A stretch of DNA of 64,000 nucleotides, from NCBI GenBank assembly GCA_027625915.1, contig JANTQA010000032.1, positions 14,648,001 through 14,712,000 of the forward strand, in the 5' to 3' direction. This document shows, one piece after another, positions 20,182-31,029 of this stretch. The stretch comes from Anaeramoeba flamelloides. Its lineage: Eukaryota > Metamonada > Anaeramoebidae. Numbering within the stretch: the first letter of the stretch is position 1; every line of letters starts with the position of its first letter. The position numbers were made by a program, and so were the translations under genes. The notes under the pieces were generated by a model that saw only the letters and a program-made list of their open reading frames with translations, made no database searches and was not told the origin of the DNA.

Positions 20182-20404
20182 TTAAATTAAGTGAACTATT
20201 TATATGTTAAAAAATAAATTGAAAAAAAAATGAAAAATACAATCTAAACTCGAACAAAGAACAAATTATGATTTGTTTTCATATTATCACAATTGAAGAA
20301 ATCTATATTGGGAAAATATTTATTGAATAATTTTATATAAAATAAAATAACGGTAAAGTAGTTTTGAAAAAAAGATCAAAATTTTCAATTTACTTATACT
20401 CTTT

Positions 20405-20545
20405 GTTGTCAATTAAATGGAACAAAATTTTCTGGTTAGGTTTTGAAAAAAAAAGATTATATAAATTGTGAACATTTCAAATTCTTAAATCTGAAAAGAA
20501 GTTTAAATTATTCATATGACTTTTTAGAATTGGGAACCTTGATGG
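20405..20545 (-). repeat. ~140-bp repeat E, copy 1
   Basis: Contains AATGGAACAAAATTTTC, an AACATTTCAAATTCTTAAA block and CTTTTTAGAATTGGGAA. Also present at 21755-21905, 42510-42665 (nested in another element) and 46195-46335. Three of the four copies lie within about 0.8 kb of a tRNA gene. Confidence 0.5.
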
Positions 20546-21165
20546 TTTGTTTTTTATTTTTGCGAAGTGATTTTTTGAGAATTTACATGATAATTTTGAT
20601 CTTTCTATTCTGAATTTGACAGTAATGTAAAAAATGTTCCCAAAAATAATTCGAACATTAGACTAAAAATAGAACAAAAGTTTTTTTTTTTTTTTTTTAT
20701 ACAAAAAAGACAATCTAAAAAAATAGAAAGTTGTTGGGATAGGGTATTTTCCCTTTTAATTTATTGATATGATAACTTCAAATCTATCCACTAATGAACA
20801 CTAAAGGGAAGAAATTTTTATGAAGATTGAATAATAGGAGAAGACTTTTGATCTTTATTGTTCCAATTAAATTATTTATTTTTAAGAAATTGTGAGTAAT
20901 TGGTTAAGTACAGAAAAGTTATAATACTTAAAGTCCAGGTAGGTGTTTCAGAGAGTATATATTATTTCAAAATAAATTATTTGTAATTACGATTTTCAAA
21001 AAAATATGAGTTTTAAAAAGTCTAAGAAATGTATTTTATTTTTTTTTTTTATTTTCAATTTGTCGATGTGTGGGGTGATTAAAAAAAAATGTTGATTGTT
21101 TCTGAAGAGACCAAGTGTCTGGGTGCAAGAAAAGGTAAAAAAGGAGCTCCTAAAGCAAAAAAAAA

Positions 21166-21238
21166 CTCTCCCGGGTGGGCTCGAACCACCGACCTCCAGA
21201 TTAACAGTCTGTTGCGCTGCCAACTGCGCCACGGAAGA
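21166..21238 (-). tRNA. tRNA-Asn (GTT)
   Basis: The minus strand folds as a 73-nt cloverleaf: acceptor TCTTCCG/CGGGAGA with one G-U pair, D-arm GCGC/GCGC, anticodon loop CTGTTAA (GTT), T-arm GGTGG TTCGAGC CCACC, discriminator G. The A box (TGGCGCAGTTGGCA) and B box (GGTTCGAGCCC) are intact. A run of nine T follows directly as RNA polymerase III terminator. No intron. The 27-43 pair is A/G, otherwise regular. CCA is not encoded, as in eukaryotic nuclear tRNA genes. Confidence 0.97.
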
Positions 21239-21754
21239 ATACATTAAAATCCAATTTATCAGATAATAAAAATGGACTTTCGTCAAATTATAAAAAGAAT
21301 AAAAAATATTCGAAAATTTTAAAACACAAACCAATTTATATTCAAACACAATAATAACAAATATCCTCAAAAATTAAAACAATTATAAATCAAAATCAAC
21401 TCAAAAATCATACTTGTTTAAAAATTAAAACAAATCTATTTACGAACGAAAATTCACCTACAAGAAAGATTTCACAATTAAAAATCATTAAAAAATTTTA
21501 TGATTAAATTTTTAGAAAAATTTCAAGTTAATCTAAAAAAAAAACTCAGACATCAGACTTTATTATTCGATGGGGTTCACTAAAAAAAAATAAAAAATTC
21601 ACATTTTTTTTAAATAATCAATTCCTAAAGATTGTTTGGAAATACTAGATCAGAGAATCCATAGACGAGAGTTAAGACTATTGATTGCATAATAAATAGA
21701 TCAATATTTTTACTCAGTTTTCATTAAAAAAAAATTAACCCCCCAGATTTAAAT

Positions 21755-21905
21755 CAAATCAACAGTTTTCCCAATTCTAAAAGAGAAATTAATAATTTAA
21801 ACCTATTTTAGAAGAATTAAAATTTGAAATGTTTCCTGATTTTTAAAAGACTTTTTAGAATGAATAAAAAATTTTTTCCATTTATTTTGAAACAAATAGT
21901 ATTCA
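21755..21905 (+). repeat. Repeat E, copy 2
   Basis: Inverted relative to the copy at 20405-20545. It begins CAGTTTTCCCAATTCTAAAA and ends TTTTTTCCATTTATTTTGAA. The two copies bracket the tRNA-Asn gene. Confidence 0.5.
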
Positions 21906-22330
21906 TAAAAGAAATACCTGAACAAAATATAAAATTCAAAAAAAAAAAAAATTTAAAAAAATTTTTTCGCCACTTTAATTGTTATGATTGACATAAAATT
22001 TTTCAATTTATTTTGGCAAATGAAGAATGATCCAAACAAGTTTTTTTAATAATAAAATTAATAATTTCAAAGGAAATCACATACCCTCAATTTTCGAAAA
22101 GTTAGTTTGAATTTTCAAACATTTTATTTTACTTTCAATTATTTAACTTCTATAATAAAAGAAAAAAAAAAAAAGAAATGAAATAAAAAAAAAAAAAAAA
22201 AAAAAAAAAAATGAATAAATTATACAAAATGATCAAAAATCAAAATTGAAAATTTATTTTGAAGCAGAATAAATTATAAAACTCATAGAATTTGTTTCAA
22301 TTACAAATATTACCTGATCACTTGAAGAAA
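21905..22330 (+). mobile_element. GGGGCCCAG family element, partial copy
   Basis: Interior matches 8500-8870 (ACCTGAACAAAATATAAAATT, A-run, TTCGCCACTTTAATTG...CATAAAATTTTTCAATTT, then a CTTATTTG-type block and CTCATAGAATTTGTTTCAAT). Neither GC-rich terminus is preserved. Confidence 0.45.
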
Positions 22331-22559
22331 AAGAAGTTAATAAGGTATTTCCAAAAAAGTGTTGCATTTTTTTTTACATTTCATAAAAAATCATCTTTTT
22401 TTAGTAATGTTAATCATTAATAAACGATACAAAAATTAAGTTTAATATGAATACCGATTGAACAAACTGCTTATATATTTAATTTAAAACATGTTAGTTG
22501 AAATATTCTCAAAAAATGAAAAAAATAAAATAGCACTTTTTTTTTTGGAGAAATCAATG

Positions 22560-22930
22560 TACGAATAATTTCAATAAAAAAGCGGAAATAAGGAAAGGGA
22601 ACAAATGATTTTTTAAACAACAAAATGCAATTATATGTTTTCAATTCTATTTGGAAATTTTGTTGTGATTGTACAAGTTATGAAAATAATTTTTTGATCA
22701 ATTAGAAAATAATAAACATTAATTTTCATCATAAAAAAATATCAGAAAAAATCGAGATCAGAAATTTTAATATATTTTATTTAGGTAATAAAATACTAAT
22801 AAACAAATTGAATTATTATCAAGAATCTATAAATGGTGTTTAATGATTTTATATATTTAAATCCTTTTTTGAATATTGGGTTACATAACTATATTTTAAA
22901 ATAAATTTGCAGTCCTTTTTTGGAATTAGC
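22560..22930. repeat. ~370-bp repeat shared with 7700-8110
   Basis: Same order of blocks as the first copy, including ATCGAGATCAGAAATTTTAA and AAACAAATTGAATTATTATC. No ends identified. Confidence 0.5.
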
Positions 22931-22964
22931 TTATTTTTGAATTTGGATAAAAATTTTTCTACTT

Positions 22965-23055
22965 ACCAAACCCCTAAAAAATAAACGCTGAAAAGGTTGA
23001 AAAACCCAAAGACCCCTTTCCCCAACTTTACTCCCCCCTGAGGCTTGAACATTAT
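22965..23055. other. GC-rich island, coding status unclear
   Basis: A short G+C-rich patch with strong strand asymmetry (C-runs on plus, G-runs on minus). Open frames exist on both strands: plus AEKVEKPKDPFPQLYSPLRL...; minus MFKPQGGVKLGKGVFGFFNL... ending at a consensus donor GTAAGT. Heavy use of CCC/GGG codons is unlike the true genes here, so a degenerate simple-repeat origin is equally possible. Confidence 0.3.
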
Positions 23056-23283
23056 CTTGATTTAAAATAAAATAATAATAAAAAAGTCAATTTTACATTT
23101 TATCTTTTTTTATTGAAAAAATCATGAACATCTTTTTGTTACAAACCAATAAATTTTATATCACCCACAATCGACCCCAAAATTTAAAATTTCCAAATTT
23201 CCTTCAACAGAAAATCAAGTAAATAATAAAAATGAATAAATAGTTTGAATGTAAATAGTTTTTGAGCATAAAATTCAGACACA

Positions 23284-23688
23284 TATGCGGAAAAATGATT
23301 CCTTGATATTTTAAGTTTTTTTACTAAATGTTTTCATTGTTCCTAAAACTATCAAACCTTTCCTGTGTGCCAAACACAAGACATAGGCTTCTCGTTAATA
23401 AACCCGAGGTTTATTAAAGCAAAAAAAGCAATATAATGATCAAATAAAAAAGTTAGTTTTTTTTTTGTGTTTTGATTTCTCGCTTTATTTTCGATTTTTA
23501 AATTTCTCTCCCCACAAACACTTTTACTTCTTTCATTAAATCGAATTTTTTGCTTTAATAAACCTCGGGTTTATTAACGAGAAACATATTTCTTGTGTGT
23601 GGCACACATTAAAAGTACGATATTATTTGGAACAATGAAACATTTAGTAAAAAAACTTAAAATATCAAGGTATCACTTTCTGCACACC
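23284..23688. mobile_element. Nested palindrome element (~405 bp)
   Basis: Outer arms of about 130 bp: the left begins near TGCGGAAAAATGATTCCTTG and the right ends CAAGGTATCACTTTCTGCAC. They are largely complementary, including AAAACTTAAAATATCAAGG and TGTGTGCCAAACACAAG/CTTGTGTGTGGCACACA. Near the inner end of each arm (23395-23417 and 23555-23577) sits a nearly perfect 23-base palindrome, TTAATAAACCCGAGGTTTAT plus three bases. The short centre is AT-rich without coding capacity. Confidence 0.65.
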
Positions 23689-23754
23689 ACTCAAATGAAA
23701 AAATAAAATTGAAAAAAAAAAAGTTAGAAAAAACTACTACGTCAATTAATCTAT

Positions 23755-24860
23755 TATCATAAATAATAGACTTTATTCATAATAGAATCAAAATTACAGA
23801 ACTCCAAATTCATGAGGGTATTCTATGTATTGTTGTTAGTATAACCACACTTTTTTGAAAGTCTCAAATCAAGAAAAAAGGGTCTATTTTGGGGTAAAAA
23901 ATATTAAATTGATGCCACAATGAATTCTACTTTAATTGAACTTTATGATATGTTTTGAAATAGATAATAACTAATAGTTTTGAAAACACCACCCTCTTCA
24001 AAAAAAACTCAAATACAGAAAAAAAATAACTTATGATAACTATTCCGTGTCCGTAGAGTGGCGTAGAGTGCCTAGCTTTTCCAAAATTCAAAAGAATGAA
24101 GAAAAATCTTTGATTTTACTCAATTCTTTTAAATTCTGGAAAAAATAATTGGATTTTTCCAGAATTTTTCAAATAAACCGAAAATTTATTTCATTTTCTT
24201 TTAATTTCAAAATTTCAAAACCTAACAGAAGTGCTCGTAAAATGCATAGCTTTTCTTGGGGTTTTCTGTTTTATATATTAAGTGTTCTAGGTTTTTTTAC
24301 TTTAGAAATAAACCGAAAATTTCTGAAATTTATAGTTTATTACCAAAAGTAAAAAAAAACCTAACAGTGGTTTTCTTGAGGTTTTCTGTTTTATTGTTTA
24401 AATCTATCTAATTTCCAAATAAACAGAAAACTCAAGAAAACCTAACAGCGGTATTTCAGAATTCAAAAGAATAGAGAAAAAACAAAGATTTTACTCAATT
24501 CTTTTAAATTTTGGAAAACCTAAAGGCGTTTTTTTTTACTTTTGGTAATAAACCGAAAATTTCTTCAATTTTCTGTTGTTTATAAAAATTAAAAAAAACC
24601 TAACGAAAAATCAAAAAAAAAAAAATATTGTTTTTCAATTTATATCAATAAATAATTCTTTAATAGTCAAAATAATTAATTATCCATTTGAAAGATTTTT
24701 ATCAAATTTAAAATGCCTTTAAAATCTGCGAATATAACTTTTTAACTATGAAGAAAAATATATTCCAATCTTTTTAAAATCAAATTAGAAAAAAATCTTA
24801 ACAGAACAGGGAAAATTGGATTTTCGATCTAAAATTGTAAAATATCTTTAAAAAATAATT
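23755..24860 (+). repeat. Hairpin-unit array, cluster 3, with conserved flanks
   Basis: Left flank (about 23755-24000) matches 53790-53990. The array (24035-24620) opens with GTAGAGTGGCGTAGAGTGCC. It then alternates the AATTCAAAAGAAT...ATTCTTTTAAATT palindrome (24077-24144, 24455-24517) with the AAATAAACCGAAAATTT...palindrome (24165-24215, 24300-24355, 24540-24600) and CCTAACAG joints. Right flank (24640-24860, with CTTAACAGAACAGGGAAAAT) recurs inverted at 47960-48190 and in weaker form at 54940-55085. The whole looks like one about 1.1-kb repeat unit. Confidence 0.65.
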
Positions 24861-25179
24861 TTTAATCAAAGATCTTTGATTAACCAATAGTGTTTAGTCT
24901 AAGTGAAGTTATAAAAAAGTAAAAAATTAGCAAATGTTTAACTTTTTTTTCAAAAAATTTTTTTAGGATCGTGATGTATAGTTGTCCAGTATCAATTTAC
25001 AAAAACAACAATCGAACAAGTCACACACAAAAAAAAAAAACTAATTATTTAATAGAGTTCCTAAATTATTAAAACTTTACGACCCACACCAAAAGCGAAT
25101 TTACATTTTCCAAAGTTTAATTTTAAGTTTATGTTTGCCTCCAAAATAAAAACTAAGAATAAAAAATTAAAAAACAAAA

Positions 25180-25285
25180 GCAAACAAAACAAAAACAAAA
25201 ACCAACAAAACAAAAAAAAACAAAAAAAAACAAAAAAAAACAAAAAAAAACATAAAAAAAAAACAAAAACAAAAAAAAACAATAA
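25180..25285 (-). repeat. Oligo-A/C tract after the coiled-coil gene
   Basis: A run of CAAAAAAAAA-type decamers immediately past the stop codon of the minus-strand gene; on the gene strand it is TTTTTTTTTG repeated. It would fall in the 3' untranslated region. Confidence 0.5.
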
Positions 25286-28081
25286 TTATTTTTCATAATC
25301 CGTTTCTGCAGCGGTAGTGATACCATCAATCAAATTTTCGATTTGTTCTTTATATAATTGTTTTAAATCTCTGAGGTCTTGCTTTAACAAAACATTTTCA
25401 TCAATTTTTGATTTCAATTTGCGAAGAGCAAATTGATATTTTTTATTCACATTTGGCAAATTTGAATGATTTTTTTTTGTATTTTCGATAATCTTCATTG
25501 CCTTTTTCAGTTCTCTGTTACGTTTTCTCAGCTCTGTTTTCATCCAATCGCTTCTGTTTTTTAAAAATTGGATTTTTTCATTAAAATAGATTTTCATTCC
25601 TTCTTTTTCTTCATTTTCGATTTTTTCTTCGTCTATATCTTCATCGCTAGAATGGAAGGCAAATAAATTATTTGTATGGAGGGATTCTGATGAGCTCAAG
25701 TTAACGCTTGAATCAAAAAGAGTACTGAAAGATTTTTGCTTATTTTTTGAAAATTCAGAAGATTCTGTGGATTTCTTTTGGTTTTCATTGCTTGTATTTC
25801 TATTTTTCCCCTCCCCCATTTTCTCATCTTCTCCCTTCCCCCGATCATTGCCCTTGCCCTGGTCATTGCCCTTGCCCTTACCATCAACACCGATACCGGC
25901 TTTTTTATAATCCCCATTCTGTGATACAACTTCGCTCTCGTTTGACTTGAATTCCAAAGTTTCATTCCCATTCCCGTTACCATTGCCATTACCCCTCAAA
26001 TTATTCCCATACGTCTTTTCATTATCATTATCATTATCAACATTACTCTTATTCAAAGCCGATTGGCCTTTTAAATCTTTTATTTTTTTTTCCATTTTGT
26101 TAATTTTACTTTGAAATAATTTCTTTTCGATAGTACTTTGGTTTATTAATTCCTTGAGATTCTTAATTTTGTCATTTTTTTCATTCAGATTATTTTCAAA
26201 AGTTTGTATTCTGCTTTGGCACTTTTGGATATCGCCAGTCAAATTCTTTTTTAATTCGTTTTCCTTTCTTAATTTTTGAGTCAAATTTTCTATTCTTTTA
26301 ATTGCCTTGCCTCTTTTTGATTTTTCTTCTTTGAGGGTTTTTTTATTATTGATCTCCAAGCGTATTAATTTGCTTTCCGCCTGCTCTAATTCTAAATTCT
26401 TTTCATCTAATTCTTCTTGGAAATTTTTAATTTGTGTTCGTAACAAATTCGTGATCTTCGGAATGGATTGTTGCAATTCGTTGTTTAAAGACTCAAAATT
26501 TCTTGAATTTTGCCTTTCGATCTCAATTTGCCTTTTAAAATCATCTTGGCTTTCTTGGCCTTCAATTGTCAATTTATCAACTAACGACTGCAAATTATTG
26601 ATCGTCAATTGCATATGATTTTCTTTATTTTCAAAGGCCTTTTTTAATTGGTTGATTTTCAATTGTAAAGTTGTCAATTGCTGCTTTTGAATTTCATTCA
26701 TTTTTTGTTCTTTTTTGCCATAATTTTTTTCAATATTAATTTTGGTTTCCTCTATTTCCCGTTTTAACTTCAAATTGATCTCCTTGAGTTTATTTTGGTC
26801 AATTTGGTTCGTTTCAAAGCCCCTTTTGTACTTGTTATTAATATTAATTAGTTCTTCCTTTTCAATTTTCAATTTCTTGATGCTGATTTTATATTTATTT
26901 TCGTTCTCGAGAAATTGCTTGATTTTTAATCTCAATTCTTTGTTCTGTTTTTCCTTTTCTTCAATGAGCGAATTTGATTGCCTTTGCTTTAAATTCATCC
27001 CTTGGATCTCCTTCATTTTTTGCTTATAGGCGCTTTCCAAATTATTGATCCTTTGGTTGGTTTGGCCTAAATCCTTTCGGAGTGTCTTAATAATATGCTG
27101 CTGTTGATTTATTTTGAAATTTAATTCGTTTGGTGTTTTATTTAGATTGCCATTGCTAAGGTTGTTATTATTTGGATTGCTATTGTTCTTTTGCTTGTTT
27201 TCATTTCGCATTTCCTGTAATTCCTTTTTGAGTCGGGCATTATCCTTCCGAAGTGATTTTATATTCCTTTCGGATTGTAATAGTCTTTGGTTAAATTGCT
27301 TTGTTAATACTTGAAAACTTTTGGAAACACTCTGCCCATTGACATGGTAATTTTTAAAAGACCTTTCAACGACTTTGATCGTTTCCTCAAGTGAGACTTT
27401 TTCTTCCTTCATTTCTTCGATTTTTCTCGTCTTTTGTTTGATTAACTTTTGGTACTGTAAAACAGTTCTTTTGAAACGATCAACCTGATTTGGTTGATTA
27501 CTTTCTTGTCCTGAATTTTCGGTTGACGATAATGAAGAAAACTCCTCATTTTTATTGTTGCCTTGCTTTGAATTTTCATTTTCTTTTTTGTTTTCTTTTT
27601 CTTTCTCTTTCTCTTTTTCATTTTCCCTTTCTTTTTTGTTTTCTTTTTTTTCTTTTTCATTTTCCTTTTCATTTTCCTTTTCCTTTTCCTTTTCCTTTTC
27701 CTTCTCTTTTTCATTTTGTGTCTTGTTTTTTTTCTCTTCCACTTTCTCTTCTTTTTGTTCTTCTTCTTTCTCCTCTTCTTTTCGTTGGTTTTCTTTTGTT
27801 TTTTGTTTTGGCTCGGTTTCATTTTGTTGAGTGGATTTTTTTTCATTTCCAATTTCTTTTTTTGGATTTTCGTTATTTTCAATTTCTGGTTTGGTCGGGT
27901 TTGTGATTTGTTTTATTTCAGAATTTTGGGTTTGATTTGCTTTGGGATTATTTTTGTTGTTATTGCTGTTGCTATCACTGTTTGTACCAGTGTTGCTATT
28001 GGTAGTTTCAGTAATTGCATTATTGATATTAGTTTCAATTGTCTTGACTTGTTTTATAATTAGATCAGAGAGGTAATTCAT
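25286..28081 (-). CDS. Long coiled-coil protein, 931 residues, single exon
   Basis: Start taken at the ATG (28081); the frame opens five codons earlier without ATG. Residues 1-30 (MNYLSDLIIKQVKTIETNIN) could form an amphipathic helix. Residues about 30-60 are Asn/Ser-rich, and 60-190 are a Lys/Glu-rich low-complexity region of KEKEKENEKEN type encoded by a hexamer microsatellite. Residues 205-300 and 330-670 show heptad-rich coiled coil with almost no Pro or Gly. A Gly/Asn/Ser-rich hinge with an acidic patch follows (about 690-815), then a last coil (820-931). No transmembrane segment, GRIP, kinase or motor motif is seen. Such architecture suits a golgin-, centrosome- or cytoskeleton-type scaffold, but I cannot name a family. 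No introns are evident. Confidence 0.85.
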   Translation of the reverse strand: MNYLSDLIIKQVKTIETNINNAITETTNSNTGTNSDSNSNNNKNNPKANQTQNSEIKQITNPTKPEIENNENPKKEIGNEKKSTQQNETEPKQKTKENQRKEEEKEEEQKEEKVEEKKNKTQNEKEKEKEKEKEKENEKENEKEKKENKKERENEKEKEKEKENKKENENSKQGNNKNEEFSSLSSTENSGQESNQPNQVDRFKRTVLQYQKLIKQKTRKIEEMKEEKVSLEETIKVVERSFKNYHVNGQSVSKSFQVLTKQFNQRLLQSERNIKSLRKDNARLKKELQEMRNENKQKNNSNPNNNNLSNGNLNKTPNELNFKINQQQHIIKTLRKDLGQTNQRINNLESAYKQKMKEIQGMNLKQRQSNSLIEEKEKQNKELRLKIKQFLENENKYKISIKKLKIEKEELININNKYKRGFETNQIDQNKLKEINLKLKREIEETKINIEKNYGKKEQKMNEIQKQQLTTLQLKINQLKKAFENKENHMQLTINNLQSLVDKLTIEGQESQDDFKRQIEIERQNSRNFESLNNELQQSIPKITNLLRTQIKNFQEELDEKNLELEQAESKLIRLEINNKKTLKEEKSKRGKAIKRIENLTQKLRKENELKKNLTGDIQKCQSRIQTFENNLNEKNDKIKNLKELINQSTIEKKLFQSKINKMEKKIKDLKGQSALNKSNVDNDNDNEKTYGNNLRGNGNGNGNGNETLEFKSNESEVVSQNGDYKKAGIGVDGKGKGNDQGKGNDRGKGEDEKMGEGKNRNTSNENQKKSTESSEFSKNKQKSFSTLFDSSVNLSSSESLHTNNLFAFHSSDEDIDEEKIENEEKEGMKIYFNEKIQFLKNRSDWMKTELRKRNRELKKAMKIIENTKKNHSNLPNVNKKYQFALRKLKSKIDENVLLKQDLRDLKQLYKEQIENLIDGITTAAETDYEK

Positions 28082-28540
28082 TTTCACGCTTATCAAATAA
28101 ATTTAATAAATATTTTTTTTTTGCTTCGAAGCTTACTGTAAACAAATTTCTGGTTTCTTAGAATTAAAATAATTCTATTTGGAAAGAGACTTTTACACTG
28201 ATTTTCAAAAATGTTCAAAAACCAAAAATTAAATTGGTAAAGAATTGAAAAAATAAAAAAATAATTAATAACTTAATTTATTTTCAATTATCATTTTTAG
28301 AATAGGTTTTTTTGTAGTTAAAAAATTTTCATTCCAATTCCAAAAAATCATTATTTTTATATTCGAAACAGAAGATTTTTTGTTCAAAAGACTGGAAAAT
28401 AAACTCTTGACAATAAAAACAGTAGGCTTATCAAAATTCAATTTTAGGTATTAGTTCTCATATTTTTCTTACAATCTTAGGACTACTGGTTAACTAAAAA
28501 AAAATTTTCAATAGGTTTGAAATTAAACCAATATCCTACA
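28082..28540. other. AT-rich 5' flank of the coiled-coil gene
   Basis: Presumed promoter and leader of the minus-strand gene. A TTCGAAGC-containing patch lies at 28120-28132. No recognisable element. Confidence 0.35.
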
Positions 28541-28710
28541 GAACTAATCTCGATTAAATTTTTTTACCTACATTAGATATTTGATTAAGATAATTTTTTG
28601 CCAATGATTAGATTTGAAAACCATATTTATTTTCGATATTAAACATGTTCCTAAATGGGAATCCTTATTTAGAAATTTGTCAAAAAAAAAAAATAATAGA
28701 GACTCTTCCC
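28541..28710. mobile_element. TTAA-type MITE, copy 2
   Basis: Collinear with 5451-5620: CTAATCTCGATTAAATTTTT start, AATATTAAACATGTTCC-type middle, and AATAGAGACTCTTCCC end followed by TTAA. The left TTAA is not preserved. Confidence 0.5.
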
Positions 28711-30020
28711 TTAACAAAAAACCTTAATTACTTGATCATTAACGGGTATATTATTAAATATCAAATTTGGTCAAATTGAAATTTGTATATTTTTGAGGAG
28801 TTTCTTGATTATTATTGGTAGGAAAGTTTTTTATGACTTTTAAGGGCCATAGGAGTAAAAGTCAATAAGATTATTTTGCGTATGATATTATTTTATAACT
28901 TAAATTGTAGAAAATCCAAAATTTTGAAATCATAAATACTAAATATTTTTAAAAATTTGTTCGATTACCCAATTTTAAACTCCAAAGTTAAGTGGAAAAA
29001 TTTTACCCCTTAAAACAAGCTGTAAAAGTCTAATTGTTCACTTAATTATTTTTTTTTCAAAATCATTATAAAATTTTCTAGCATACCATTTAAACGACCC
29101 AAGAATACTCTAGCATACTCTAACCTACCCTAACAGAAATTAACCTACCCGTAAGTGTGTTTCAAAATACTCACAACCAATATATTTCAATGGAAGTAAA
29201 TATTTTGAAAAAAATGAGAATTTGACCAAATTTGTAATTTAATAATTTTCCCTGATTAATACTGTTTTTTTTTACCAAAAAGTCATAGAGTAATTATTTG
29301 GACAAGAATTCAATTAAAATAAAGATTTAAATTCTTTTAAAAACTTGGAGAACTGATTTTTCATTTTATAAAGAATTCATTTTTTTCCAATTAAATCTTC
29401 AGTCAAAAGATCCCGATATCCTTTTTTGTTTTGAAATTCTGGATCTAATTTAAAAAAGAAAAATTATGAAATATTTTTATTTTTGGTATAATCTCACTAA
29501 AAGCTTTTTCTGATAGGTTTATACAACTATTCATAATTGAAAATTTAATCTTATTTTAAAAATATAAGAGATATAAATCAAAAATTTATCTCTTATAGAA
29601 CCGAAAAAATTGATTATTCATTTAATTTTCAATAATTTATAAAATTCCTTAAAATTTAAGTGAAAATTTTTTTTTTAAATATTCGGAGTGATAAACAACT
29701 AAGTGTTATTATTAAAACTTTGTTCTCGAAATATTATTAATTTATTTTATTTTATTGTTATTAATAACTTGAATTGATTATATTTTTTTGAAAATATATA
29801 AATGTTTTGAGTAACGATAGTAAACTCGATTGATACCTTTAAAATTAACATTATTTCAAACTCACTGGATAATTTTATTATTGATTATTAATAATTATTG
29901 AGAAATAATTGAAATTAAAAAGAATTTCTTTATATTAATAAAAATTGATTTTTATTGGTTTGAAAAAAGTATAATGAGAATATTTTTAAATAGTTTGCAA
30001 AATTTTCATAACTTTTTTTG
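28711..30020. other. AT-rich spacer with a C-rich patch at 29085-29180
   Basis: Mostly unique AT-rich DNA. The C-rich patch contains TAACCTACCCTAACAG and TTAACCTACCCGTAAG. It resembles the C-rich interiors at 10475-10640 and 36110-36420 but has no adjoining foldback arm. Confidence 0.45.
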
Positions 30021-30960
30021 TTAAGAGACTAGTCTCTAATAATTTTTTTTGACCAATATTAAATAAAGAATCCTTATCTTGAAATATTCTTAAAATTGAA
30101 AATAGACAAGTTTTTTCAATGTTAGAACTTTTTTTTCTTGTTTTTTTAAAATTTTACAATTCTGTCAAAAAAAGTGTAATTTAAATTTTTTTTTAAAAAA
30201 AAATATCTTGTATGGATGATAATTTTTTGATTAATTTTGGATTTAATTATTTTCTCAAAAAGAATATTTATTCTCATTTGGAAAAACGGTAAAATAATTT
30301 AAAACTAGTGAATATTTTCACTTTCACTTATATTCATCCAACTTGACTCTATAAAGAACTCAATTTATTTTTTTCAATAATTACTTTTTAAAAAAATAGT
30401 TCTTATTCTTTTCTTTTATTTTTTTTTTTGACTCTGATTGAAACTTTTATAATGATAATTTGGGACAACTTTTTAAAACTTTCAATTCAACAAAAACAAA
30501 AGAGTATAAACTCAAAAAGTGGTTTCAAGAAAAAAAAGAATGTTACAAAAAAGAATAAAAATCTTTTATTAAGAGTAAAGCATATATTGCATATTTTTTT
30601 CGAATAAAACTGTTTTTTTCATACAAATCCAAAAAAACCTTTTCAGGTTTATTTTTCAAACTATTTTTTGTACTTCTTCCACGAACACAACAAGGTTTTA
30701 CTTTCTTGCTCATATTTTTTTTATATTTTTTGTATTTTTGCCAAAAGTTGAAAAAAAGCAACTTTCAAAAAAGTGAAAAAAATGAAAAATTTTTTATTTC
30801 TATAAAAACAATAAATAAATCTAATGAATGTCATTTATCGAGATTTCATTACTATACAAAGAAGTTTTTCACTTTGATTTCAAATCTAAGTAATTGGTAA
30901 AAAAAAAATCAAAATCTCTATTAAATTTACCTAAAAAAATTAATAGAGACTAGTCCCTTA
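30021..30960. mobile_element. Two further TTAA-type MITE relics
   Basis: 30021-30130: TTAAGAGACTAGTCTCTAAT start, reverse orientation, right end decayed. 30916-30960: a 45-base miniature in which AATCTCTATTAAATTTACC and TAATAGAGACTAGTCCCTTA abut almost directly, so only the ends remain. Confidence 0.45.
30543..30713 (-). CDS. Possible first exon or small ORF, unknown
   Basis: Minus-strand frame from ATG 30713: MSKKVKPCCVRGRSTKNSLK...KPEKVFLDLYEKNSFIRKKY and on to a stop overlapping GTAACATTC, which could instead be a splice donor. Basic, with a CC pair near the N-terminus. No downstream exon was found and no family recognised. It may be a chance frame. Confidence 0.22.
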   Translation of the reverse strand: MSKKVKPCCVRGRSTKNSLKNKPEKVFLDLYEKNSFIRKKYAIYALLLIKDFYSFL

Positions 30961-31029
30961 AGGCAAAAAAAAAAAAAAAAAAATTCATTTTAACTATTTT
31001 AATAATAAAAATATATTTTTTTCAAATTT

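Noticed and set aside
20996-21370. Minus-strand 124-codon frame with SSVAQLAAQQTVNLEVGGSS
   Set aside because: This is the translation shadow of the tRNA-Asn gene; the peptide is the well-known artefact of reading a tRNA in frame.
25696-27906. Several frames of 66-146 codons overlapping the coiled-coil gene on both strands
   Set aside because: They are shadows created by the repetitive Lys/Glu codons of the 931-residue gene and have the expected KRKRK or SFSFSF composition.
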